Of a stretch of DNA of 58,183 nucleotides, positions 21,779 through 29,758 are shown one piece after another (within the stretch, counting starts at the first letter, position 1; each line of letters opens with the position of its first letter). The stretch covers positions 1 through 58,183 of the forward strand of contig JAKAUN010000016.1 of NCBI GenBank assembly GCA_021817605.1, in the 5' to 3' direction. The stretch is from Thermoplasmata archaeon (GTDB taxonomy: Archaea > Thermoplasmatota > Thermoplasmata > Lutacidiplasmatales > UBA184). The notes below the pieces were generated by a model. The model was not told where the DNA came from. It was given only the letters and a program-made list of their open reading frames with translations, and ran no database searches. Made by a program: the position numbers and the translations under genes.

Positions 21779-23398
21779 TTACGGGAACTCCGTCAGGAGC
21801 CGCTGGACCGCGCGTGCCGGGGGCGGCGCCGGCCCGCGCCCTCCGAGCGCATCGGCCTCGACCTTCTCGAGCATCGTGCGCATCCGGCGCTCCCGCGCGA
21901 ACGCCGCCCGGTGAAGGCCGACATCCCGGGTCCCGTCGGCGACCAGCACGACGGCGCGGCCGGCACGGGCTCGCCCCGTGCGTCCCCGCCGCTGGATCGT
22001 CCGGATGACGTCGGGGATCGGCTCGTAGAAGACGACCAGATCCGTTGCGGGGATGTCGAGCCCCTCTTCCGCGACGGAGGTCGCGACCAGGCAGTTGACC
22101 TCCCCCGCGCGGAACCTGTCGAGGATCCTGACCTGTTCCTTCTGCGAGAGCCCTTGGTCCTCGCCGTGCGCCGCCTGGCCGACGAACCGGCTCGGACGGA
22201 CCTTCGGGTCGCCGAGGGCACCGAGCTCGCCTACGAGCCGGTCGACGGTGTCGCGGTACTGAGTAAAGACGATCACCCGCGCGTTCGGCCCGCGGAGCAG
22301 CTCGTCGCAGACCAGACGCACCGCCGTCGCGACCTTCGGGTGCTCGAGCTCGAGGTGCTCCAGGTCCCGTCGGGCCTGCTCGACATCCGGGTCGAAAAGG
22401 AACGAGCGCTGGGCCGGGGTCATGCGGCGGCCCTCGGGAGGAAGCTGGCGGCGGAGGAACTCCCTCAGCGCCTCGACTCCCTGGCTCTCGATGAGCTCGA
22501 GCGCATGGAACCCTTTCATCGCCACGGCCTGCGCGGTGACCGCCTGCCAGAGCGAGCCGAGCCCCGGGCCTCCGCGCGCGCGCTCGGTCTCGATCACCCG
22601 GTGGAGCCGGCGGCCGGCGTCCAGGACGGCGCGTCGCCCGCTGTCGCCGTCGGCGAGCACCCCGAGCTTGCGCAGCGTCTCGGTCGAGCGCGCGATGCAC
22701 GCGCGAAAGAGGATGGCGAGACGCTGGACCTCGGGAGGAACGGGGACCGTGAGGGTCTCCACACCGATCCCGTGGAGGTACGGGGCGACATCGGGGCTCT
22801 CCTCCGTCCGGTACTCGAAGCGTTCGATGCCGAGGTTCGCCCAGACCTCCTGGATGCGCGCGAGGCTCCCTCCCGGGGAGGCGGTCATCGCGAGGACCCG
22901 GGCGCGCGGCCCTTCGCGGTTGGCCCGTCCGATGGGGACGTAGGGGTAGTCGCCGACGGCGCGGTGGGCCTCGTCAAAGACGACGAGCGAGAAGGTCTCG
23001 AGCGGAAAGTGCCCTTCGGCGAGGTCGTTCGCGACGACCTGGGGCGTCGCGAGGACGACCTGCGGCGGGTGGAGCAGCTCGGCGCGGCGGGCCGGCTCGA
23101 TCGCCCCCGTGAGCGTGATCGGCTCCGGGACGAAGAGCGCACCGGCTACCGAGCGGGCGTGCTGGACGACCAGGGGTCGCGTGGGGGCGAGGAAGAGGAC
23201 CGAGCGGGTCGGTTCGCGCAGAAGCGACTCGGCGGCGACGCGCAGGGCGATCGAGGTCTTCCCAAGGCCGGTTGGCAGGACGACCAACGTGTTGTGCTCG
23301 GCGGCGGCGGAGGCGATCGTCCGCTGGTAGTCGCGCTCCTCGATCGTGCCGGGGCGTATCCGCGGGTGCTCTACGGTCTCCATCGACGCGGGCGCCAC
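21779..23398 (-). CDS. Hef/FANCM-type SF2 DNA helicase without nuclease domain
   Basis: 539 aa from a GTG. SF2 motifs are clear: LPTGLGKT (42-48), FLAPTRPLVVQ, TGAI, DEAH (142-145), TASPGG, then VIVFTQYRDTV, GEVNCLVATSVAEEGLDIP and QRRGRTGRA. The order and the long insert between DEAH and motif IV match the Hef/FANCM/Mph1 group that remodels stalled replication forks. Euryarchaeal Hef often has a C-terminal XPF-type nuclease of about 200 aa; here the protein ends after motif VI with a short Pro-rich tail, as in stand-alone helicases. A separate XPF partner would be expected elsewhere. Confidence 0.9.
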   Translation of the reverse strand: MAPASMETVEHPRIRPGTIEERDYQRTIASAAAEHNTLVVLPTGLGKTSIALRVAAESLLREPTRSVLFLAPTRPLVVQHARSVAGALFVPEPITLTGAIEPARRAELLHPPQVVLATPQVVANDLAEGHFPLETFSLVVFDEAHRAVGDYPYVPIGRANREGPRARVLAMTASPGGSLARIQEVWANLGIERFEYRTEESPDVAPYLHGIGVETLTVPVPPEVQRLAILFRACIARSTETLRKLGVLADGDSGRRAVLDAGRRLHRVIETERARGGPGLGSLWQAVTAQAVAMKGFHALELIESQGVEALREFLRRQLPPEGRRMTPAQRSFLFDPDVEQARRDLEHLELEHPKVATAVRLVCDELLRGPNARVIVFTQYRDTVDRLVGELGALGDPKVRPSRFVGQAAHGEDQGLSQKEQVRILDRFRAGEVNCLVATSVAEEGLDIPATDLVVFYEPIPDVIRTIQRRGRTGRARAGRAVVLVADGTRDVGLHRAAFARERRMRTMLEKVEADALGGRGPAPPPARAVQRLLTEFP

Positions 23399-23416
23399 CC
23401 ACGATGCGGCCGCGCC

Positions 23417-23423
23417 TTTAATA
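23417..23423. promoter_or_regulatory. Shared TATA-like element between divergent genes
   Basis: TTTAATA is the only AT-rich element in the 45-nt gap between the helicase GTG (23398) and the glycosyltransferase ATG (23444). It lies about 22 nt from each start, so either direction fits leaderless initiation. Its near symmetry would let TBP bind in both orientations, with the flanking BRE bases deciding direction. Confidence 0.55.
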
Positions 23424-23443
23424 CGGGAGAGCTACGCCCCGCG

Positions 23444-24604
23444 ATGGCCGCCGTGCTGCTCGAAGCGGGGGTGGCGGTCGCCACCGTCCTCGTGCTCCTG
23501 TTCCAGGGAGCCGCGCTTTGGCTCGCTCGCCAGATGCCCGGCCTTGAGCCGCCGGCCGAGGAGCCCCCGGCCACCGCGGCCGAGCCGGTGAGCGTGGTCA
23601 TTGCCGCGCGCGACGAGGAGAGCGACCTTCCCGCGACGCTGGACGCGCTCCTCGCCCAGGACCACCCGAGCCTCGAGGTCGTGGTGGTGGAAGGAGGCTC
23701 CCGGGACGGGACTCGACGGGCGGTCGAGAGCTACCTGCCGCGTGTTCGGCTCGTGGACGAGCCTCCGCTTCCCGAAGGGTGGGTCGGGAAGAACTGGGCG
23801 TGCTGGACCGGCGCGCTCGCGACGACGGCTCCCTGGCTTCTCTTCCTCGACGCCGACGTGCGGCTGGCCCCTTCCGCTGTGCGGACCACCCTCGCCTGGG
23901 CGCGTCGCGAAGGCGCCGCGCTCGCGTCGATCGCCCCCAGGGTCGAGATGCAGGGGTTCTGGGAGCGGACGATCCTGCCGTTCTACGTCCAGATGGTCCT
24001 CACCTACTTCCGGGCACCCCACGTCAACCGCGACAGCTCGCGCACCGCGATGGCCAACGGCCAGTACTGGCTCGTGCGGCGCAGCGACTACCTACGGCTC
24101 GGGGGCCACGAGGCGGTGCGGGAGAAGGTCCTCGAGGACGTGGCGATCGCCCGGCGTTTTCGCTCCGCCGGCCTGCGGTTGCGCCTCGCCTGGGCGCCCG
24201 AGCTGGCCGTCACGCGAATGTACCGCGACCGGCACGAGATGTTCGAAGGCCTTCTCAAGAACATCCACGACACCGAGTTCTCCGCGGTCCGCCAAGCCGC
24301 CCTCCTCGTCGGCCTGGTCGGGCTGTTCTGGCTCCCGCTCGCTGTCCTGCCCATCGGGCTCCTGCTCTCCTCGCCGTGGATCACCGCTCTGGGAGCGGTC
24401 CTCTACCTCGCGCTCTTCGGAAAACACGTCCTCTTCGCCCGGGCGGTCGGGGCGCCGGCGGCCTACGGCCTGCTCTTCCCCGTCGCCGTGGGATTCTACG
24501 TCGTGGCGGTCGTCACCTCGATCGCGCGCGGTCTGGCACGCGGTACCGTCACCTGGAAGGGCCGCGCCTACCCCGTCGCGGGAGCCCGCGCACCGAAGCG
24601 CTAA
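23444..24604 (+). CDS. GT2 glycosyltransferase (CrtQ/HpnB-like)
   Basis: 386 aa. An N-terminal membrane anchor is followed by SVVIAARDEESDLP, the donor site LFLDADVRLA, the LPEGWVGKNWACWTGA motif shared by carotenoid and hopanoid-associated GT2 enzymes, NGQYWLVRRSDY and VLEDVAIARRF. Two to three C-terminal membrane spans complete it. It probably glycosylates a lipid or isoprenoid at the membrane; substrate unknown. Transcribed divergently from the helicase and followed 25 nt later by the aldehyde dehydrogenase. Confidence 0.88.
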   Translation: MAAVLLEAGVAVATVLVLLFQGAALWLARQMPGLEPPAEEPPATAAEPVSVVIAARDEESDLPATLDALLAQDHPSLEVVVVEGGSRDGTRRAVESYLPRVRLVDEPPLPEGWVGKNWACWTGALATTAPWLLFLDADVRLAPSAVRTTLAWARREGAALASIAPRVEMQGFWERTILPFYVQMVLTYFRAPHVNRDSSRTAMANGQYWLVRRSDYLRLGGHEAVREKVLEDVAIARRFRSAGLRLRLAWAPELAVTRMYRDRHEMFEGLLKNIHDTEFSAVRQAALLVGLVGLFWLPLAVLPIGLLLSSPWITALGAVLYLALFGKHVLFARAVGAPAAYGLLFPVAVGFYVVAVVTSIARGLARGTVTWKGRAYPVAGARAPKR

Positions 24605-24629
24605 TTGGCACCCTGCCTCCCCGCGGTCG

Positions 24630-26102
24630 ATGACCTCCGAGACGAAGTTTGGTCTGTTCATCGGCGGGCGCGAGACCGACGGAGCCCGGGGAGAGACCCG
24701 GCCGGTGCTCGACCCGGCGAACAACCGTTCCTTCGCCGAGGCCGCGGTCGGGTCCGCCGAGGACGCCCGTGCGGCGCTCGAAGCCTCCGAGAAGGCCTTC
24801 CACGAGTCCTGGTGGGCGTCGGACGACGGGGCCCGCAGGGCGAAGGCGTTGCTCCGGCTCGCCGGGCGCCTCGAGGAGCAGCGCGAGAGGTTCGCCCTCC
24901 TGGAGACCCGCAACAACGGAAAGACCCTGCGCGAGGCGACCGGGGACATCGGCTACGTCGTCCGGACGATCGAGTACGTCGCGGGGCTCGCCGACAAGCT
25001 CCAGGGAGAGACGATACCGGTCCCGGGCAGCCGTTTCGACTACACGCTGCGCGAGCCGCTCGGCGTGACGGCCCACATCGCTCCGTGGAACTACCCGTTG
25101 CTGCTCGCGATCCGTTCGGTCGCCCCGGCGCTTGCCGCGGGCAACGCGGTCGTGCTGAAGCCGGCGACGCTCACTCCCCTCTCGGCGCTGGCGTTCGGCC
25201 GGCTCGCCTCCGAGGCCGGCCTGCCGGACGGCATCCTCAACGTCGTCGCGGGCGCCGGAGGAGAGGTGGGGGAGGCGCTCCTCAAGGACCCGCGATGCCG
25301 CTCCGTCTCGTTCACCGGGAGCGTGGAGGTCGGACGCCGGATCGCGGCGCTCGCGGCGGAGCGGGTCCTTCCTGCCACGCTCGAGCTCGGCGGCAAGAGC
25401 CCGGTCCTCGTGTTGCCGGACGCCGACCTCGACCGCGCCGCGCGCTCGATCGTCCAGGGGATCTTCAGCAATGCCGGCCAGATGTGCTGGGCTGGCTCCC
25501 GTCTCCTCGTCCACGAGGCCGTACGCGAGCCGCTTCTTGCCAAGGTGAAGTCCCTCGCCGAGGGATTGCGCCTGGGCCCGGGGGTCGAGGAGGGCGTCGA
25601 GATGGGACCCGTGGTCTCTCGCGAGCAGCTGGACCGCGTCCTCGGGTTCGTCGAAGAGGCACGCCAGGACGGCGGTCAGGTCCTCACCGGCGGCTCAAAG
25701 GCCTCCGAGGGTCGGCTGGCGGAAGGCAACTTCGTCCTCCCGACCGTCATCGCCGACCTCCCGGCGGAGGCGCGGGCGGTTCGGGAGGAGATCTTCGGGC
25801 CCGTTCTGGCGACGAGCTCCTTCGCCGACCTCGACGAGGCCGTCCGTCTGGCCAACGCGACGCGCTACGGACTCTTTGCCGCCGTCTGGACCAAGGACCT
25901 TTCGAGCGCGCACAGCCTCGCCCGCCGCCTCGAGGCCGGGATGGTCAACATCAACGACCCGCCGACCTCCTTCCCGCAGACGCCGTTCGGCGGGTTCAAG
26001 GAGAGCGGGATCGGCTTCGAGCAGGGGCTGCGCGTCGTCGAGAGCTACACGCGCGTCAAGAACGTCCTCGTCAACTTCGGCGGCCCGCGCAAGAAGCCCT
26101 AG
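24630..26102 (+). CDS. NAD(P)-dependent aldehyde dehydrogenase
   Basis: 490 aa, family length. Conserved elements: oxyanion Asn in APWNYPLLLAIR, cofactor-binding KPATLTPL and FTGSVEVGR, general base Glu in LELGGKSPV, nucleophile Cys in NAGQMCWAGSRL, EEIFGPVL and the C-terminal PFGGFKESGIG. It oxidises an aldehyde to its acid; similarity of NNGKTLREA and the overall pattern is to betaine-aldehyde or gamma-aminobutyraldehyde-type enzymes, but specificity cannot be set. Probably co-transcribed with the preceding GT2. Confidence 0.93.
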   Translation: MTSETKFGLFIGGRETDGARGETRPVLDPANNRSFAEAAVGSAEDARAALEASEKAFHESWWASDDGARRAKALLRLAGRLEEQRERFALLETRNNGKTLREATGDIGYVVRTIEYVAGLADKLQGETIPVPGSRFDYTLREPLGVTAHIAPWNYPLLLAIRSVAPALAAGNAVVLKPATLTPLSALAFGRLASEAGLPDGILNVVAGAGGEVGEALLKDPRCRSVSFTGSVEVGRRIAALAAERVLPATLELGGKSPVLVLPDADLDRAARSIVQGIFSNAGQMCWAGSRLLVHEAVREPLLAKVKSLAEGLRLGPGVEEGVEMGPVVSREQLDRVLGFVEEARQDGGQVLTGGSKASEGRLAEGNFVLPTVIADLPAEARAVREEIFGPVLATSSFADLDEAVRLANATRYGLFAAVWTKDLSSAHSLARRLEAGMVNINDPPTSFPQTPFGGFKESGIGFEQGLRVVESYTRVKNVLVNFGGPRKKP

Positions 26103-26172
26103 AACCCCTCGCAAGGTCGCCCGTCGTTCGTACGAAACCCCAAAAGACGCCCCTCCCGCTCCTGTCGGAGCC

Positions 26173-26793
26173 ATGGTCACGGCGACGGCGCAAGGAGTCT
26201 GGGGCGCCTGCCGGTTCTGCGGAGCCGCCGTCTCCCCGGGAGCCCGGGTCTGCGGCCTCTGCGGGGCCGACCGCCCTCTCGCGGCCGCCGAGGTCAAGAA
26301 CGCGCCGCGGTCGGTGCGCCGACGCCTTGCCCTCACCTGGGCGGTCCGCGTGGTGGCCGTCATCGGGGCCATCGTGGCGCTCGCCGCGGCGATCCTCCCC
26401 GCCACCCTCAGTGGGCCCCCGTCGATCCCCGACCCGCTCTCCACGCAGGGGACCTACACGCTCTCCCCGGGCGCCTACACCCTCCTTTCCGGGGAGGTGA
26501 CCGGCGGCGACTACGTCGTCGGCAACTACACCACCCTCGACCCGTTCGGGGCCAACGTCTTGGTGGCGGTCTACAACACGAGCGGCTGGGCGAACTATCT
26601 CGATCACGGGACCGCGACCCCGGTCTGGTCGCTGCCCGCGGGGGCGACCGGCCGGATCATCTTCACGGCCCTGTACACCGACAACTACACCTTCGTGATC
26701 TCGAACCCCTACGCCTCGTCCACCGGGGTGGTGGTCAAGGTCTTCGTGTTGACCCAGTACGAGTCGAACGTCGGCGCCGACGGGTTCGGCTAG
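26173..26793 (+). CDS. Zinc-ribbon, single-pass membrane protein with extracytoplasmic domain
   Basis: 206 aa. Residues about 12-33 hold a rubredoxin-like zinc ribbon, CRFCGAAVSPGARVCGLCG. A membrane span follows at about 60-80 (VRVVAVIGAIVALAAAILPA). The rest, about 125 aa, is Gly/Thr/Tyr-rich with beta-like repeats (TYTLSPGAYTLLSGEVTGGD, GRIIFTALYTDNYTFVI), predicted outside the cell. This zinc-ribbon plus TM plus beta-sandwich layout is frequent in Thermoplasmata-like archaea but has no known function. It overlaps kptA tail to tail by four bases. Confidence 0.75.
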   Translation: MVTATAQGVWGACRFCGAAVSPGARVCGLCGADRPLAAAEVKNAPRSVRRRLALTWAVRVVAVIGAIVALAAAILPATLSGPPSIPDPLSTQGTYTLSPGAYTLLSGEVTGGDYVVGNYTTLDPFGANVLVAVYNTSGWANYLDHGTATPVWSLPAGATGRIIFTALYTDNYTFVISNPYASSTGVVVKVFVLTQYESNVGADGFG

Positions 26794-27476
26794 ACGTCCG
26801 GCGGGCTCTCCGTCGGAGCTTCGGCGGGAGAGGCATCGGGCGCTGCTTCGAGGCGGCGCAACAGCTCCGCCGGGACCTGGTCGACGAGATAGACGGTCTT
26901 TCCCGCCCGCATGATCACGATGCCCTGCTCACGCGCCTTTTGCGTGTCGACCTCGAGGATGATGGGTTCCGGAGTTCGGACCTTGCCCGCGGAGGTCGCG
27001 TCCGCCGCCGTCTTCGACAGGTGCACCTTGCGCCGGTCCGACGGCCGGAGGCCGACCTCCAGGACGATCGTCGCCTCGTCCGGAGTGACGGGATAGTAGA
27101 GGTGATCCGGGATGTCGTCCGTGGGCAGGTCGAGGTCGATCTCGAGGGTGTGGCCGTAGGTCGCCCGGACCCGGTCCTCCCGGACCTCGTAGCGGCCCTT
27201 GGCGTCCGTCTCGGCGATGGCCACCAGATGATGCACCCGCAGCCAGTGGTAGGAGGGGTGGCGATGGGAGATGGCACGCGCGATCTTGGGCAGCTCGATC
27301 CAGCCGTGCGCGTCGACCTCGAGACCGTAGCGGTCCGGGAAGTGACGTAGCACGCCGGTGAGGATGCGTCCCAGGTGGTCGAGCTCCCGGTCGTTCATCA
27401 GGAACCGACCGTTCTGGCCGCAAACCGGGCAGTTCTCCGCCCGGAAGTAGCCGTGCTGCTCGCACTCCTTCAGCAT
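26790..27476 (-). CDS. kptA: RNA 2'-phosphotransferase KptA/Tpt1
   Basis: 228 aa with an N-terminal zinc ribbon (CEQHGYF...CPVCGQ), as in archaeal members. The KptA core follows: LGRILTGVLRHFP, WIELPKI, VREDRVRATYGHTLEID (with the RATYGH motif) and the NAD-binding SDRRKVHLSKTAADA. It removes a 2'-phosphate from RNA with NAD, producing ADP-ribose 1'',2''-cyclic phosphate. The C-terminal 20 residues are Pro/Glu-rich. Just downstream of rpoL on the same strand. Confidence 0.92.
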   Translation of the reverse strand: MLKECEQHGYFRAENCPVCGQNGRFLMNDRELDHLGRILTGVLRHFPDRYGLEVDAHGWIELPKIARAISHRHPSYHWLRVHHLVAIAETDAKGRYEVREDRVRATYGHTLEIDLDLPTDDIPDHLYYPVTPDEATIVLEVGLRPSDRRKVHLSKTAADATSAGKVRTPEPIILEVDTQKAREQGIVIMRAGKTVYLVDQVPAELLRRLEAAPDASPAEAPTESPPDV

Positions 27477-27492
27477 CGCAAAGGGAATCGTC

Positions 27493-27780
27493 CTAGGCCT
27501 TGACCTTCTCCGACTTCTTGTCGAAGTCGGTGAGAAGGTCCTCGTAGAGGTCGGTGAGGTCCTTGAGGACCCGCTTCAGCACCTGCTGGGGCTTCTCGCC
27601 CTTGGTGCGGAGCATGAGCGTCGGGCGGTCGAGGTAGGGATGGCCAAAGAAGTAGCGGGCCTCCACGACCTTCTCCTCCCGCTGGAGCGCCTCGACCAGC
27701 GGAACGAGGAGCGTCTCCTCACCCTTGGGCAGCTCGACCCGCAAGAGGTCGTGCTCCTTCTCTACGACGCGCAGTTCCAT
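27493..27780 (-). CDS. rpoL: RNA polymerase subunit L (Rpb11)
   Basis: 95 aa. RpoL dimerises with RpoD (Rpb3) to start archaeal RNA polymerase assembly. The signature is clear: MELRVVEKEHDLLRVEL, EARYFFGHPYLDRPTLML and the helical C-terminus with LKRVLKDLTDLYEDLL. A CTTAAG element about 40 nt upstream may be the TATA box, leaving a short leader. kptA follows 16 nt after the stop, so the two are probably one transcript. Confidence 0.94.
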   Translation of the reverse strand: MELRVVEKEHDLLRVELPKGEETLLVPLVEALQREEKVVEARYFFGHPYLDRPTLMLRTKGEKPQQVLKRVLKDLTDLYEDLLTDFDKKSEKVKA

Positions 27781-27990
27781 CGGGGACCCCGAGGAAACGG
27801 GCCACTTGGCCTCGCTTCTTAAGGGTGGCGGGGGCGGCCCGGGCGCGCCGTCTCGGCCCCCAGGGCGCGCCGACAGCAGGGGGCGCCCCCGGCCCCGTCC
27901 CAGGACGATCCCCGCCTCCGGGACGGGCCCCCCCCGGGGGTCTGCGCCGCCGGACCTTTAACCTCCGCGCGCTCGGACGTCGGAGCGAAG

Positions 27991-29394
27991 ATGCGCTGGC
28001 TCGTTGTCGGCGGCGGCGCCCGGGAGCATGCGATTGCCGCCACGCTCGCGCAGGCGGGCGCGGAGCTCCTGGTCGCCAGCCCGAACACCAACCCCGGTCT
28101 CGAGCACCTCGCAATCGGCTCGCGTCGGCTCTCCGTGACGGATGTCACGGCGGTCGTCGCGTTCGCCAGGGAGGCCAAGGCCGACGCCGCGATCCTGGGA
28201 CCGGAGGCGCCCCTCGCGGCGGGAGCCGCCGACGCGCTCCGCGCCGCCGGGATTCCGAGCGTGGGCCCGGGCCAGCAGGCCGCCCGGCTCGAGTCGTCCA
28301 AGGCGTTCTGCCGCGAGCTGCTGGCCCGTCATCGTGTCGGGGGCCAGCCCAAGTCCCTCGTGGTGGCCGCCCCCGAGGAGGTCGACCCGGCGGTCGCCTC
28401 GATCGGGGGAGCGTTCGTGGTGAAGCCGGACGCGCTCACCTCCGGCAAGGGGGTCTGGGTGCAAGGGGCCGACTTCGCCGAGGATTCCGAGGGGGCCGAC
28501 TACGCGAAGGGCTTTCTCGTGCAGGGGACCCGTGTCCTCCTCGAGGAGAAGCTCGAAGGCGAGGAGTTCAGCCTGATGGCCTTCGTGACCGACTCGGGCG
28601 TCTACCCGATGCCCACCGTCCAGGACTTCAAGCGTTCGCTCGAAGGCGACCGGGGGAGGAACACCGGTGGGATGGGAGCCTACTCCCAGCGCGACCACCT
28701 GCTGCCGTTCCTCTCCTCGGCGGCCCGGGACGACGCCGTCAAGGTGCTCGAGGAGGCCGTCGCCGCCCTGCGCGCCGAGGGGCTGCCGTACCGTGGGATC
28801 CTCTACGGCGGCTTCCTCCTGACCGCCCACGGGCCGAAGCTGCTCGAGTTCAACGTCCGTTTCGGCGACCCCGAGGGGATCAACGTCCTTTCCCTCTACG
28901 AGGAGGGGGACTTCTCCGAGCTCCTCCTCGGCGTCGCCGAGGGCCACGTCGACCCGAACCTCATGCGCTTCCGCCTCCGCTCCACGGTCCTCAAGTACCT
29001 GGTCCCGCCCGGCTACGGCAGCCAGCCGAAGGCCGGCGGCCTTCTCGTCCTGGACGACGCCGCGATCTCGGCCGAAGGGGTCCACGTCTACTACGGACAG
29101 GTCGACGCGCGCGGACCGGGCACGGTCGCCATGTCGAGCTCCCGCGCCGTGGCCCTCGTCGGCGAAGCGAGTGCCATCCACGAGGCCGGGACCCGCGTCG
29201 AGAAGGCCCTCGCACACGTCACCGGCGACTACTATGTCCGCCACGACATCGCGACGCCCGAGGACCTCGAGCGCCGCAAGGAGCACATGCGCCAGCTTCT
29301 GGTCCCGGGTTCCAAGGCCTCGCCGCTGCCGCTGAGCGTCGCCGCCCCGGACGCCCCGGCCTCGAGCGCCGGACCGCCCGAACAACTGACATGA
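27991..29394 (+). CDS. purD: Phosphoribosylamine-glycine ligase PurD
   Basis: 467 aa. PurD joins glycine to 5-phosphoribosylamine using ATP in purine synthesis. N-terminal Rossmann start MRWLVVGGGAREHAIA, GPEAPLAAGAADAL, then ATP-grasp domain with VKPDALTSGKGVWV and EEFSLMAFVTD, the DFKRSLEGDRGRNTGGMGAY motif, LEFNVRFGDPEG, and a C-terminal region typical of archaeal PurD. TATA-like TTTAAC lies about 30 nt upstream. The last 25 residues are Ala/Pro-rich. Confidence 0.94.
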   Translation: MRWLVVGGGAREHAIAATLAQAGAELLVASPNTNPGLEHLAIGSRRLSVTDVTAVVAFAREAKADAAILGPEAPLAAGAADALRAAGIPSVGPGQQAARLESSKAFCRELLARHRVGGQPKSLVVAAPEEVDPAVASIGGAFVVKPDALTSGKGVWVQGADFAEDSEGADYAKGFLVQGTRVLLEEKLEGEEFSLMAFVTDSGVYPMPTVQDFKRSLEGDRGRNTGGMGAYSQRDHLLPFLSSAARDDAVKVLEEAVAALRAEGLPYRGILYGGFLLTAHGPKLLEFNVRFGDPEGINVLSLYEEGDFSELLLGVAEGHVDPNLMRFRLRSTVLKYLVPPGYGSQPKAGGLLVLDDAAISAEGVHVYYGQVDARGPGTVAMSSSRAVALVGEASAIHEAGTRVEKALAHVTGDYYVRHDIATPEDLERRKEHMRQLLVPGSKASPLPLSVAAPDAPASSAGPPEQLT

Positions 29395-29449
29395 ACTCCC
29401 TCCTCCTTGGGCCGTCGCCGGGCTTTCTCCCCGGCGGGGAGCGTCCCTG

Positions 29450-29758
29450 ATGTTCTGCCCGAAGTGCAAGCGCCTGATGCGCCCGGACAAGGCGGGCGGG
29501 AAGTGGCGGTGCGCCGCCTGCGGGGCGACCGTCCCGCTCGGACCGGGCGTGGAGGTCGGTCGCTCGACCCCGCAGAGCCGCGAGGTCGCCGTGGTCGAGA
29601 CGAGGGTCGCCACCCTTCCGACGGCGCAGGAGACCTGTCCCAAGTGCTCCAACACGGAGGCCTACTGGGTCCTGCGCCAGACCCGCGGGGCCGACGAGCC
29701 GGAGACCCGCATCTTCGAGTGCACGAAGTGTGGCCACAAGTGGCGGGAGTACCAGTGA
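29450..29758 (+). CDS. tfs: Transcription factor S (TFS, TFIIS-like)
   Basis: 102 aa with two zinc ribbons: FCPKCKRLM...CAACG at the N-terminus and CPKCSNTEAYWVLRQ with CTKCGHKW at the C-terminus. Between them is TRGADEPET, whose Asp-Glu pair inserts into the polymerase active site and stimulates cleavage of backtracked RNA, matching the RSADEPMT motif of TFIIS. The stop overlaps the GTG start of asnS as GTGA, indicating translational coupling. Confidence 0.95.
   Translation: MFCPKCKRLMRPDKAGGKWRCAACGATVPLGPGVEVGRSTPQSREVAVVETRVATLPTAQETCPKCSNTEAYWVLRQTRGADEPETRIFECTKCGHKWREYQ

Noticed and set aside
27958-29655. Long open frame antisense to purD and tfs (565 aa)
   Set aside because: It mirrors real genes on the other strand, is rich in Gly/Arg/Val/Glu and has no domain; long antisense frames are expected at this GC content.
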